Positions 8,898 through 17,587 of a stretch of 64,000 nt of DNA are shown one piece after another. Every line of letters starts with the position of its first letter. The first letter of the stretch is position 1. The notes below the pieces were generated by a model. That model was not told where the DNA came from and searched no databases. It saw only the letters and a program-made list of their open reading frames with translations. The DNA comes from an uncultured Flavobacteriales bacterium (GTDB taxonomy: Bacteria; Bacteroidota; Bacteroidia; Flavobacteriales; Schleiferiaceae), in assembly GCA_905478295.1 (NCBI GenBank), contig CAJQHZ010000027.1, forward strand, positions 47,952-111,951. The letters are read 5' to 3'. The position numbers and the translations under genes were made by a program.

Positions 8898-10841
8898 ATG
8901 AAAAAATTGATATGGATTGCCCTGATTTTTGTGGGCGCACAATTGAATGCACAGGAGGTATTATTTACTGTTGGAAACCAAAGTATAACTACTGAAGAAT
9001 TCAAGGCAGTATATGAGAAAAATAAAGGCGTTGGGGCTGCATTAGACCCCAAAACACCTGAGGAATATTTAGACCTTTATATCAACTTTAAACTTAAAAT
9101 AGCTGAAGCGTATGCACAGCAGCGTGACACGGCTACAGGTTTTAAAAATGAGTTCGGAGGGTATCGTGCCCAATTGGCGAAACCGTACTTAAGTGATCAA
9201 GGTGCAGAGAATGAGCTGGTTAGACAGGCGTTTGAGAGAATGCAAGAAGAGGTCCGTGCCGCACATATTATGATTGCTTTGGAAGCGAATGCGCTTCCTT
9301 CGGATACCTTAAAAGCGTACAAGCAATTGCTTGAATTACGCAAGTCAATTTTAACGGGTAAAACGAAATTTGAAAATGCAGCTCGAGAAACAAGCGCAGA
9401 TACTTGGAGTGCAAAAAATGGAGGTGATTTAGGCTACTTCACCGCATTTAATATGGTATATCCTTTTGAATCGGCGGCATATGATTTGGAAGTAGGTGAT
9501 TTATCCATGCCTGTAAGAAGTCAGTATGGATATCATTTATTGAAGTTACTCGACCGTCGCTCTGCTAGTGGTAATATACGTGTACGTCACATTTTCTTCG
9601 CATCGAATGGGAAATCATCCTTACAGGAGCAGCAGCGAGCTGAACGCAGTGCCAATGAAATTTACGGTCGACTTGAGGGGGGCGAAGACTTTATTTCCTT
9701 GCTCGAGTTTAGTGAAGACCGCAAGACAAAGGATGCCATGGGGGAATTACCAGAATTTGGTATCAATAAAATGATGCCTGGGTTTGAGGAAGCAGCTTTT
9801 GCTCTTGAAGCACCTGGTGATTATTCTGCGCCCGTGGAAACCAGTATCGGTTGGCACGTGATTCAACTCATTGAGAAAAAGCCATTACCGTCCTTTGATG
9901 AATTGAAGTCTGAGCTTAAAAAGAAGGTGAAGCGTGATACTAGAAGTAGAGTGGGAGCTACCCGTTTCATGAAGCGCTTAAAGACTGAATACAACTTTGA
10001 TATTGATGAGCGTTGGTTAGGACGAACTATGAATTTAGTGGACAAGAATGCTTTTGGAACAGGGACATGGGCAATGCCTGCGTTGTCTCGTGATCGGATT
10101 GTTGCCACTTTTGCTAATGAAAAGATTTATCAAAGTGAGGTATTGGAGTTCTGGACGAAAAACCAGAATCAGAGTAGTGAGGCGGTTCGTGTAGAATTCC
10201 TGAGAGTGCTCTTCAATGCCTACTCTAATGATCGTATGATCGCATATGAAGACGGTCAGTTGGAATCAAAGCATGCAGATTTCAGAAATTTAGTGCGAGA
10301 GTATAAAGAAGGTATTCTCTTATTTGACTTAACGCAAGAAGCGGTTTGGAATAAAGCGGCACAGGATAGTGCTGGTATCGCAACCCATTATGAATTAATT
10401 AAGGAAGATTACCGATGGGAAGACCGTATACGGGCCACCTATTGGGTAAGTACAGACGAAAAAATGGCAAAAAAGATTTCTAAATGGACGGCAAAAAATA
10501 AGTCTGAAAAGGTTCAGGCGTTACTGGAAAATGAAGACGCATTAAGTGTTGCCGTTCAGAACGGGACTTACGAGCAAGATGATAATTCAGTAATAGAAGC
10601 GGTTTGGCAGCAAGAATCCGGTATATACGGACCTGTAGAACTTGATAACGGTAGCTTCGCTGTCGTTCAGATTGACGAATTTATACCTTCAGCACCGAAG
10701 GCCTTGAACGAAATCAAAGGTCTGGTAATAGCTAGTTATCAAGATGCTCTTGAGAAAGAGTGGGTAAGTGCCTTAAAATCAAAATTTGAGGTAAATGTCA
10801 ACGAAATTGCCAAATCTGCACTATTTGAGGAATTGCGTTAA
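8898..10841 (+). CDS. Periplasmic peptidylprolyl isomerase with two parvulin domains
   Basis: A 647-residue protein with signal peptide MKKLIWIALIFVGAQLNA. A SurA-like N-terminal helical region (EVLFTVGNQSITTEEFKAVYEKNKG) is followed by two rotamase domains: one at about 118-222 (VRAAHIMIAL...GGDLGYFTAFNMVYPFESAAYDLEVGDLSMPVRSQYGYHLLKL) and a second from IRVRHIFFAS to ETSIGWHVIQLIEKK. The long C-terminal half is helical with no further domain I recognise. It likely assists folding of outer-membrane or T9SS cargo proteins. It starts 5 nt after guaB and ends in TAATG overlap with the next gene. This is the common Bacteroidota PpiC/SurA-like expansion. Confidence 0.88.
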   Translation: MKKLIWIALIFVGAQLNAQEVLFTVGNQSITTEEFKAVYEKNKGVGAALDPKTPEEYLDLYINFKLKIAEAYAQQRDTATGFKNEFGGYRAQLAKPYLSDQGAENELVRQAFERMQEEVRAAHIMIALEANALPSDTLKAYKQLLELRKSILTGKTKFENAARETSADTWSAKNGGDLGYFTAFNMVYPFESAAYDLEVGDLSMPVRSQYGYHLLKLLDRRSASGNIRVRHIFFASNGKSSLQEQQRAERSANEIYGRLEGGEDFISLLEFSEDRKTKDAMGELPEFGINKMMPGFEEAAFALEAPGDYSAPVETSIGWHVIQLIEKKPLPSFDELKSELKKKVKRDTRSRVGATRFMKRLKTEYNFDIDERWLGRTMNLVDKNAFGTGTWAMPALSRDRIVATFANEKIYQSEVLEFWTKNQNQSSEAVRVEFLRVLFNAYSNDRMIAYEDGQLESKHADFRNLVREYKEGILLFDLTQEAVWNKAAQDSAGIATHYELIKEDYRWEDRIRATYWVSTDEKMAKKISKWTAKNKSEKVQALLENEDALSVAVQNGTYEQDDNSVIEAVWQQESGIYGPVELDNGSFAVVQIDEFIPSAPKALNEIKGLVIASYQDALEKEWVSALKSKFEVNVNEIAKSALFEELR

Positions 10842-11686
10842 TGGTGAAGCCAATCTTCATAGGACTAGTAGCTTTAGCATCTGTTGCCTGTGTCTCTAAT
10901 GGAGATTTGGAACAAGATATATTAGCAGAATTGGGGAATAAAAAGCTTCTTGTAGAAGATATTGCTGACCATTTACCTAAATCTGGGCAGATGGATGCTG
11001 TCGATAGTATTTCCTTAGTTAACCGATTGGTTCGTCAATGGGCTGAAAACGAATTGCTTGTAGAGGCGGCTGAATTTAATTTGCAAACGGAATTGGCCGA
11101 TTTTGAAGAGTTAGTAGCTCAGTACAGAAATGACTTACTAAAGCATGCATATATAGATGGTTATGTACGTCAGCATTTGGACACCACCATTACTGCGGAG
11201 CAGATAAAAGACTACTACGAGCAAAACTTGAATAATTTCGAACTCAAGGAAAGTATAATTCAAGCATTTTATGCTGCGTCACCTGTAGAAGCGCAGAAAA
11301 CTCAGGAGGCTAAACGATGGTTTTTATCTGACCGCTACCAGGATAAATATTTGGATTGGGCTGAAGTATTTGTGAGTAAACAAAGCAATTATGGCGATTC
11401 TGTATGGATACCTATGATGGATTTTCTAGAAGAAATTCCGTTGGAATCGACCAACCCGTATAATTATTTAAATAGAAGAAAGAGATTTACCTGTGAAGAC
11501 ACGGCATTGGTGTATTTTGTGCAAATAAATGCCCTACGGATCAAGGACAGTTATAGTCCGCTCCCTTACGTTGAAGAGCGCATTGAGAAAGTACTGTTGA
11601 ACAAACGTCGACTGGCGCTCATCGAACAGATTGAAGAAAATATTATTGAACATGCAATTGAAGAAGGCACACTTATTATACACTAG
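10841..11686 (+). CDS. Putative SurA-like lipoprotein without PPIase domain
   Basis: A 281-residue protein with N-terminus MVKPIFIGLVALASVACVSN, which looks like a lipoprotein signal with Cys17 (-3 is Ser, so the lipobox is imperfect). The rest is mostly charged helix with a SurA-N-like segment (DILAELGNKKLLVEDIADHL...LVNRLVRQWAENELLVEAAE) and a coiled, Tyr/Glu-rich region (TAEQIKDYYEQNLNNFEL) resembling the linker before a parvulin domain. No GGDLG/GYH rotamase core is present. The start overlaps the previous stop by 1 nt, and its 3' end overlaps the surA start by 35 nt, so translation is probably coupled. It may be a membrane-anchored chaperone partner (inference). Confidence 0.8.
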   Translation: MVKPIFIGLVALASVACVSNGDLEQDILAELGNKKLLVEDIADHLPKSGQMDAVDSISLVNRLVRQWAENELLVEAAEFNLQTELADFEELVAQYRNDLLKHAYIDGYVRQHLDTTITAEQIKDYYEQNLNNFELKESIIQAFYAASPVEAQKTQEAKRWFLSDRYQDKYLDWAEVFVSKQSNYGDSVWIPMMDFLEEIPLESTNPYNYLNRRKRFTCEDTALVYFVQINALRIKDSYSPLPYVEERIEKVLLNKRRLALIEQIEENIIEHAIEEGTLIIH

Positions 11687-13007
11687 CGTATTCACGCTGC
11701 TCGCAGTTTTCGCGATTGCTCAACCGCAAACCGTTGACGGTGTCACAGCCATTGTAGGAGGTGATGTCATTCTGAAAAGTGATGTTGAGGAGCAATACGA
11801 TGTGTTTAACCGTCAAAACTTCGGTAAACCGGTGACCTATTGTGAGGTTTTTGAAGAGTTATTGTTTCAAAAGCTACTCATTCATCATGCTACCATTGAT
11901 TCTATTTCTGTTGGCGAAGAAGAGGTTGAGGCTAATATGGACCGTAGAATTCAACAATTGATCATGCAAATGGGTGATCAAAAGAAACTGGAAGATTTCT
12001 ATGAAAAATCGGTAGTGGAAATCAAAGAAGATATGCGCACCCTTATTAAAGAGCAACTGACTGCACAACGAATGCAAATGACGGTTGTTGAAGGTATCGA
12101 GGTTACACCTTCTGAGGTTCGCGAATACTATGAAAACTTACAAGAAGACAGCATTCCGCTCATTAGCGCAGAAGTAGAGTTGAGTCAAATCGTTAAATAT
12201 CCAGAGTTATCTGAGGAAGCAGAGCAGGAAGTCATCACTAAACTTGAGGAGCTTAAAGACAGAATTGAAAATGGTACCTCTTTCTCATCAATGGCTATTC
12301 TTTACAGTGAAGATCCAGGTTCGAATAAGAAAGGTGGTGAATACCAGGGCATTCAGCGCGGTGTATTTGTAAAGGAATTTGAGGCCGTCGCATTTAATTT
12401 GCGCAAGGGAGAAATCAGCGATCCATTCAAGACTGAGTTCGGTTATCACATTGTACAGTTGCTTGAGAAGCGTGGGGAAGAATTGGATCTTCGTCATATT
12501 CTCATAAAGCCAAAGCTTACGCAAGTAAACTTGCAGGAAGCGAAAAATTTCCTAGACAGTGTTAGTGCAGCCATTGCAAATGGTGAAATGACATTCGAAG
12601 AAGCTTCTAGACGCTTTAGTGATGATGAACAAACCCGATTCAATGGTGGTCAGATGAGTAATTTCCAGAGTGGAAATAATAAATTTGAAGTATCGCAATT
12701 GGACAGAGGTCTGTTCGGCTTAATTAATTCCTTAACGGAAGGTGAGATTTCCGAAGCAACATTCTACAGAACAGAGGATCAGCGAGAAGCATTTCGTATT
12801 GTTCGTTTGGATGCGAAATATGAGCCGCATAGAGCAAATCTAGATCTCGATTTCACACGTATCAAAGGTTTTGCCCTCCAACAAAAACAGGCAAAGACGG
12901 TTGAAGAGTGGAAGGAAGAAAAATTGGCAGATACCTTTGTTAAGATCAACGAAGGGTATTACGATTGCGATGACGCCTTAAATTCATGGAACAGCAATAA
13001 TGACTAA
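11652..13007 (+). CDS. surA: Periplasmic chaperone/peptidylprolyl isomerase SurA
   Basis: A 451-residue SurA homologue. A signal peptide (MQLKKAHLLYTSVFTLLAVFAIAQ) precedes the characteristic SurA N-domain (VDGVTAIVGGDVILKSDVEEQY...CEVFEELLFQKLLIHHA). Two parvulin domains follow: PLISAEVELSQIVKYPE...GGEYQGIQRGVFVKEFEAVAFNLRKGEISDPFKTEFGYHIVQLLEKRGEELDLRHILIKP and a second ending near GEISEATFYRTEDQREAF. It delivers unfolded outer-membrane proteins to the BAM machine. I chose Met at 11652, not 11631, because it gives a standard signal peptide; the start lies inside the upstream lipoprotein gene. The stop overlaps the moxR start by 8 nt. Confidence 0.92.
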   Translation: MQLKKAHLLYTSVFTLLAVFAIAQPQTVDGVTAIVGGDVILKSDVEEQYDVFNRQNFGKPVTYCEVFEELLFQKLLIHHATIDSISVGEEEVEANMDRRIQQLIMQMGDQKKLEDFYEKSVVEIKEDMRTLIKEQLTAQRMQMTVVEGIEVTPSEVREYYENLQEDSIPLISAEVELSQIVKYPELSEEAEQEVITKLEELKDRIENGTSFSSMAILYSEDPGSNKKGGEYQGIQRGVFVKEFEAVAFNLRKGEISDPFKTEFGYHIVQLLEKRGEELDLRHILIKPKLTQVNLQEAKNFLDSVSAAIANGEMTFEEASRRFSDDEQTRFNGGQMSNFQSGNNKFEVSQLDRGLFGLINSLTEGEISEATFYRTEDQREAFRIVRLDAKYEPHRANLDLDFTRIKGFALQQKQAKTVEEWKEEKLADTFVKINEGYYDCDDALNSWNSNND

Positions 13008-13962
13008 CGAAGAAATCATCTCAACTCTCGAAAATGCCCCGGGTAAGCTTCAGTCCTTTAAATCTGAGGTAGGTAAGGTTATTATCGGGCAGGAAGAAGC
13101 AGTTGATTTAATCACATTGTCTATTCTTTGCCAAGGCCATAGTCTCTTAGTCGGAGTTCCTGGATTGGCAAAAACCTTATTAATCACCTCTGTGAGCCAA
13201 GCGCTCGGTCTCGATTTTTCCCGCATCCAATTCACTCCGGATTTAATGCCTTCTGACATTACGGGTACGGAGGTATTGAACGCTCAAAGAGAATTCACCT
13301 TTCACAAGGGACCAATATTCTCTAATGTGGTGCTGGCGGATGAAATCAACCGTACGCCGCCTAAAACGCAAGCTGCATTGTTAGAGGCTATGCAAGAGAA
13401 GAAGGTCAGTGCTGCAGGTAAAACGATGAATTTACCGAAGCCGTTTTTTGTTTTAGCTACTCAAAACCCAATAGAGCAGGAGGGAACTTATCCATTGCCT
13501 GAAGCGCAGTTGGACCGATTCTTATTTAATATTTACGTTGACTATCCAGCTCTCGATGAAGAACGTGCGGTAGTACGTGCCACTACCGTGGGCGGAAGTA
13601 AACAGGTCAACCCCGTACTTTCTTCGAAGGAGGTGCTCGACCTTCAGTTTGCACTGCGTGCTATGCCGGTAACCGATGCAGTAGTGGATTACGCTGTAAC
13701 ACTAGCACGTAAAACTCGACCGGGTAAAGAAGGCGGCAGTAGCATAGCAGAAAACTATTTCTCTTGGGGCGCAGGACCGCGTGCCTCACAGAATCTTGTT
13801 CTTGCAGCAAAGGCATTGGCAATGATGAAAGGTGAAGGAACGCCGAGCACTGCGCATGTGAAACAAATTGCTCCTGCTGTGCTGCGCCATCGTGTAGTTA
13901 TAAATTACAAAGCGAAAGGCGAGGGATTGACGGTGGATGACCTCATTGGTCAGTTGCTCTGA
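13000..13962 (+). CDS. MoxR-family AAA+ ATPase
   Basis: A 320-residue cytosolic AAA+ ATPase. Walker A is GVPGLAKT (residues 52-59), Walker B VLADEINR, followed by the MoxR signature RTPPKTQAALLEAMQEKKVSAAG, sensor 1 ATQNPIEQEGTYPLPEAQLDRF and a C-terminal lid domain. MoxR proteins act as chaperones or remodelers for partner complexes, usually with VWA-domain proteins encoded next door (Bat operon). Here no DUF58 or VWA gene is adjacent; instead it overlaps surA by 8 nt. The surA-moxR order is common in Bacteroidota. The partner is unknown. Confidence 0.9.
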   Translation: MTNEEIISTLENAPGKLQSFKSEVGKVIIGQEEAVDLITLSILCQGHSLLVGVPGLAKTLLITSVSQALGLDFSRIQFTPDLMPSDITGTEVLNAQREFTFHKGPIFSNVVLADEINRTPPKTQAALLEAMQEKKVSAAGKTMNLPKPFFVLATQNPIEQEGTYPLPEAQLDRFLFNIYVDYPALDEERAVVRATTVGGSKQVNPVLSSKEVLDLQFALRAMPVTDAVVDYAVTLARKTRPGKEGGSSIAENYFSWGAGPRASQNLVLAAKALAMMKGEGTPSTAHVKQIAPAVLRHRVVINYKAKGEGLTVDDLIGQLL

Positions 13963-13973
13963 TCCGTTCTTGT

Positions 13974-14029
13974 GTTAAGACGCGTTAAACTTCTAATGCA
14001 TCCCGTTAGATAGTTCTATTTTCGTGTTA
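13974..14029 (+). promoter_or_regulatory. GTTA direct repeats in helical phase before the two-component operon
   Basis: GTTA cores begin at 13974, 13984, 14005 and 14026, i.e. spacings of 10, 21 and 21 bp, so all lie on one face of the helix. A -7-like element TATTTTCG (one mismatch to TAnnTTTG) sits at 14017-14024, only 4 nt before the ATG. The arrangement resembles a binding site of an OmpR-type regulator and might reflect autoregulation by the gene product at 15438 (inference). Confidence 0.4.
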
Positions 14030-15435
14030 TGTTGAATCAATTCATAAGTAAACTTCGAAAACATGCATTGACGGCAGTTCTGACTGCAGCGGTGCTAGGT
14101 GCCTTGTTACTTCAATTGAATTTGCTTTCTGGAGAATTGGAATTGCAAAAGCAGCAGTTTGATTCAGATGTCAGTGCAACTGCCTCTACTATTAATGAAC
14201 GGGTTCGCCTGTATGTGAAAAGAAAAAGTACTGGAGCGCTGAAACGCAGTACTTCTAATGATTCAACCGTAACCATCAATACGCCAATGGGAACGACCAC
14301 ATTGCGTTGGTCCGCTACTCAGGGTGCGGTTCCTTATGGTTCGGGATTCGGGATGGACACTACTATGATTTCAGGATTTCTTGACGATTTTCAAAGTTCT
14401 TTGCCATGGGAAACGCTTATTTCATTATCGGAGATGGACAGCTTATTGCAAAGCGAATTACGCGTTCATGGCATCCGTACCATACCGAAATGGGCCATCG
14501 TTGAGAATGGGTATTTAAACAGTTTACTCAGTGATGCTTTTACCACGGACAAAGTTGCTTACAACTTTGTTTTGGCCGAGAGCTTTTTTGGTCCTACGCG
14601 ACAGTTGCTTATGTATTTTCCTTCAAGTAAGTTCTATTTGGCTTCTCGTGTTTATCTCAATCTTTTTGTGACATTACTTTTCTCCACGGTCATTTTGTTC
14701 GCTTTTTTCAGCGTGCAGCGTCAAGGGCGTAAACAAAAACGCTTAGCTGCAGTCAAGAGCGATTTCATTAGCAATATGTCGCACGAATTCAAAACTCCGC
14801 TAGCGACCATCAGTTTAGCTGTGGATACGTTGTTAAGTAATGGCGAGCAAATGAATTCAGAGCAAATGCAGCAGTATCTGGGCATTATAAAGAGCGAGAA
14901 TAAGCGAATGAATGCTCAGATGGAAAGCGTGTTGCAGATGTCCATGATGGATAAAGAGGAATTGACCTTAACCTTAGCTCCTATGAATTTAGAAGTCTGT
15001 TTACGCGAAGCTGTCGACCATTTTAAGCTCACGGCTGAACAGCGACAGGGGTGGGTCGATTTAAGCTGCGAGGCTGGCGATTACGAAATGGATGGAGATT
15101 TGATTCAATTTAAAAGCGCATTAACCAACCTTATTGATAATGCCATAAAATACAGTCTTGATGCGCCTGAGATCAGCATTAAATTGGACCAAGGTATCGA
15201 TGAATATAAAATTATGGTCAAAGACCGAGGCATAGGAATGGATGAGGACACCAAGCGACAAGTATTTGATCGGTTTTATCGCGCAACGAAAGGAAACATT
15301 CATGATGTGAAAGGACACGGTTTAGGTCTTTCCTTCGTTAAAGATATCATAGAAAAACACGGTGGAACTATACAAGTAGATAGTGCTCCTAGCGCCGGAA
15401 CAACCTTTACGTTAGTATTGCCAAAAACAGTATAA
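14029..15435 (+). CDS. Sensor histidine kinase (two-TM, HisKA/HATPase)
   Basis: A 468-residue membrane histidine kinase. TM1 lies at about residues 13-32 and TM2 at about 206-228, enclosing a periplasmic sensor region of about 170 residues with no domain I recognise. The HisKA box SNMSHEFKTPLATISLAVDTLL carries the phospho-acceptor His252. The ATPase domain shows N box NLIDNAIKYS, G1 VKDRGIGMD, F box FDRFYRA and G2 GHGLGLSFVKDIIEKHGG. There is no HAMP domain. The cognate response regulator starts 2 nt after the stop. The architecture resembles the RprX/RprY-type systems of Bacteroidota. The signal is unknown. Confidence 0.92.
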   Translation: MLNQFISKLRKHALTAVLTAAVLGALLLQLNLLSGELELQKQQFDSDVSATASTINERVRLYVKRKSTGALKRSTSNDSTVTINTPMGTTTLRWSATQGAVPYGSGFGMDTTMISGFLDDFQSSLPWETLISLSEMDSLLQSELRVHGIRTIPKWAIVENGYLNSLLSDAFTTDKVAYNFVLAESFFGPTRQLLMYFPSSKFYLASRVYLNLFVTLLFSTVILFAFFSVQRQGRKQKRLAAVKSDFISNMSHEFKTPLATISLAVDTLLSNGEQMNSEQMQQYLGIIKSENKRMNAQMESVLQMSMMDKEELTLTLAPMNLEVCLREAVDHFKLTAEQRQGWVDLSCEAGDYEMDGDLIQFKSALTNLIDNAIKYSLDAPEISIKLDQGIDEYKIMVKDRGIGMDEDTKRQVFDRFYRATKGNIHDVKGHGLGLSFVKDIIEKHGGTIQVDSAPSAGTTFTLVLPKTV

Positions 15436-15437
15436 TT

Positions 15438-16127
15438 ATGGAAAAACAGCGAATCTTATTAGTGGAAGACGATGTGAACTTTGGCAACATGCTCAAGGAC
15501 ACACTAGATTTTAACGATTATGAGGTCACTCTGGAACGCGACGGTGTTCAGGGCTTGCGTGCCTACAAACAAGGCACATACGAACTGTGTATTTTCGACA
15601 TTATGATGCCGAAGAAGGATGGCTTGACCTTAGCTACTGAGGTAAAAGAAATTGATAATGGTCAGCCGCTGATTTTTTTAACTGCAAAAGGACAAAAGGA
15701 AGACATTATCGCTGGTTATAGTGCAGGAGCCGATGATTATTTGGTGAAGCCCTTCGACACCGATGTTTTGCTCTATAAAATACAGGCCATCATCGGTCGA
15801 AAAGCGGCTGAAATGGACGAAGAGCCCGATACTTTCAGCATAGGAAGTTTCATTTTGGAGCCAAAAATTCGTCAGTTAAGTCGCAAAGGGGAATTGGTCC
15901 GATTGAGTCCTAAAGAAAGTGACCTCTTAAAAATGCTGATTCAACATAAAAACCAACTGATGCCGCGCAGTAAAGCACTATTAAAAATCTGGCGCGAGGA
16001 TAACTACTTTACTGGACGTTCTATGGATGTTTATGTCGCCAAACTCCGTAAATATTTAAAAGTAGACGAGCGTCTTCGTATAGATAACGTTCACGGAGAA
16101 GGGTTTCGATTGGTCGAGGAAGCTTAA
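15438..16127 (+). CDS. OmpR-family response regulator
   Basis: A 229-residue regulator. The receiver domain (1-120) has acidic pair DD11-12, phospho-acceptor Asp54 (FDIMMPKKDG), switch Thr in FLTAKGQ and Lys in LVKPFD. The winged-helix output domain (about 130-229) has the recognition region QLMPRSKALLKIWREDNYFTGRSMDVYVAKLRKYL and the wing FRLVEEA. It is a transcription factor partnered with the kinase immediately upstream. Its stop codon shares a TTAA tetranucleotide with the stop of the convergent photolyase gene. It could bind the GTTA repeats upstream of the kinase (untested). Confidence 0.93.
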   Translation: MEKQRILLVEDDVNFGNMLKDTLDFNDYEVTLERDGVQGLRAYKQGTYELCIFDIMMPKKDGLTLATEVKEIDNGQPLIFLTAKGQKEDIIAGYSAGADDYLVKPFDTDVLLYKIQAIIGRKAAEMDEEPDTFSIGSFILEPKIRQLSRKGELVRLSPKESDLLKMLIQHKNQLMPRSKALLKIWREDNYFTGRSMDVYVAKLRKYLKVDERLRIDNVHGEGFRLVEEA

Positions 16128-17587
16128 GATCTTCTTGTGTTTGGGTTGACCAGTTTCTCTAAGATAAGTTGAGACTCTTGTTTAGAAGCTTTGGTCTTTT
16201 TGATGCTGTAGAGTTGATCACTTGCGTATTTTCTCGTTCGGGTAAGATCAACAATAGGTGTCTTGGGATAGTCTCCTGTATCCCATTGCTCCATTTCCCA
16301 CATCATTGGCGGAATGGCCCATGGCTCATGCAAATGTGGTAAGGGCAGGTCCTTTAGCTCGGGGAGCCATTGCTTAATGAATTCACCCTTTGCGTCTTGG
16401 TCATAGCTTTGCTTAATAGGGTTGTAAATACGGATGGTATTTACCCCAGTGTAGCCGCTTTGCATTTGAAACTGAGTATAGTGGATGCCCGGCTCAAAAT
16501 CTGTAAAAGTGCTGGCCAGGTAACGGGCTCCAGCTTCCCAAGGCAACCACAGGTATTGACTATAAAAGCTCACAACCATGGCGCGCATCCTAAAATTTAG
16601 ATAGCCTGTCGCAGCTACACAACGCATACACGCATCGACTAACGGCACACCAGTGGTGCCGTTTTTCCATGCCTCAAATTTCTTCTCGTCCCAGACTTTT
16701 GAGGCATCTACAGCGGCGTATGCTCTATTGATAGGGTGGAATTCGTAGCGACATGCGCTTTCAAATTTCTGTATGAAGTGTGCCTGCCAACGCAAACGAT
16801 CAACAAATGCACGTTGGTTTCGCTTACTACCCGCAAGCTCTACAACCTCTGCCATATGCCATATTTGACGAATACTAAGGTTCCCCCAAGCTAAATGGGG
16901 TGAAATACGACTGCACCCTTTTCTACTGGCTAAAGGTTTAGAAATACTTTGGGCATAGCCTTTAATACGTTCTGTCAAAAACGAATACAAAACGCGTTCC
17001 GCCCGTCGAGCACCGCCTTTTTGAAAGTAGGGATGGGGTTCGTAGTTGTTAGTATGTTGCCATGAATCAAAAATATTGGGGTGCGCTTGCTTGCAAACTG
17101 CATTCAAATCAGTTTCAATTGGCGCTATATCCACATAATCGTACCAATCTTTAAGCCAGTTTTTACGATGCTTAAGTCCTCTTTTTACGCCTCCGTAATC
17201 CCATTCATTCCAAGAAATATCACTGTTTTTCAATAGACGTTTAACGGCCTTATCTCGCTCAAAAGTCTTGCCTATGCCTGTTTCTCGGTGACTATAGACG
17301 GCCTTTACATCAAAGGTTGAAAGGCAGAATTTGAAGAAATCTATGGCCTCAACTTTTAGAAAATAGGCTACTTCTTTACCCACAACTTCATTAAGGTCTT
17401 TAATAGAGTCCCAGATAAACCGTTCGTGCCGCGGATCGTATGGTTTTTCGCTCCATAGCGAAGGTTCGTAAAGCGCTATAAAAAGTACGCGTTCCCCTGC
17501 GGCTAATGCGCTTCGAATGGGAGCGTGATCGTGCCATCTAAAATCGCGTTTAAACCAAACAATATGAACGGATTGTTTAGTCGCCAT
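16124..17587 (-). CDS. Divergent photolyase/cryptochrome-family flavoprotein
   Basis: A 487-residue member of the DNA photolyase/cryptochrome superfamily. It has an N-terminal Rossmann antenna-type domain (VHIVWFKRDFRWHDHAPIRSAL), a linker and an FAD-binding helical domain (SRISPHLAWGNLSIRQIW...TTGVPLVDACMRCVAATGYLNFRMRAMVVSF...RIYNPIKQSYDQDAKGEFIKQWLPEL). By a nearly gap-free alignment from memory to E. coli PhrB, the N5-facing Asn378 is His369, proximal electron-transfer Trp382 is Phe373, middle Trp359 is kept as Trp350, and substrate residues Glu274/Asn341 appear as Arg264/Phe332. So it is either a divergent repair enzyme or a photoreceptor. Its start overlaps the flavin reductase gene by 11 nt; it is third in an SDR-flavin reductase-photolyase operon. 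Confidence 0.88.
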   Translation of the reverse strand: MATKQSVHIVWFKRDFRWHDHAPIRSALAAGERVLFIALYEPSLWSEKPYDPRHERFIWDSIKDLNEVVGKEVAYFLKVEAIDFFKFCLSTFDVKAVYSHRETGIGKTFERDKAVKRLLKNSDISWNEWDYGGVKRGLKHRKNWLKDWYDYVDIAPIETDLNAVCKQAHPNIFDSWQHTNNYEPHPYFQKGGARRAERVLYSFLTERIKGYAQSISKPLASRKGCSRISPHLAWGNLSIRQIWHMAEVVELAGSKRNQRAFVDRLRWQAHFIQKFESACRYEFHPINRAYAAVDASKVWDEKKFEAWKNGTTGVPLVDACMRCVAATGYLNFRMRAMVVSFYSQYLWLPWEAGARYLASTFTDFEPGIHYTQFQMQSGYTGVNTIRIYNPIKQSYDQDAKGEFIKQWLPELKDLPLPHLHEPWAIPPMMWEMEQWDTGDYPKTPIVDLTRTRKYASDQLYSIKKTKASKQESQLILEKLVNPNTRRS

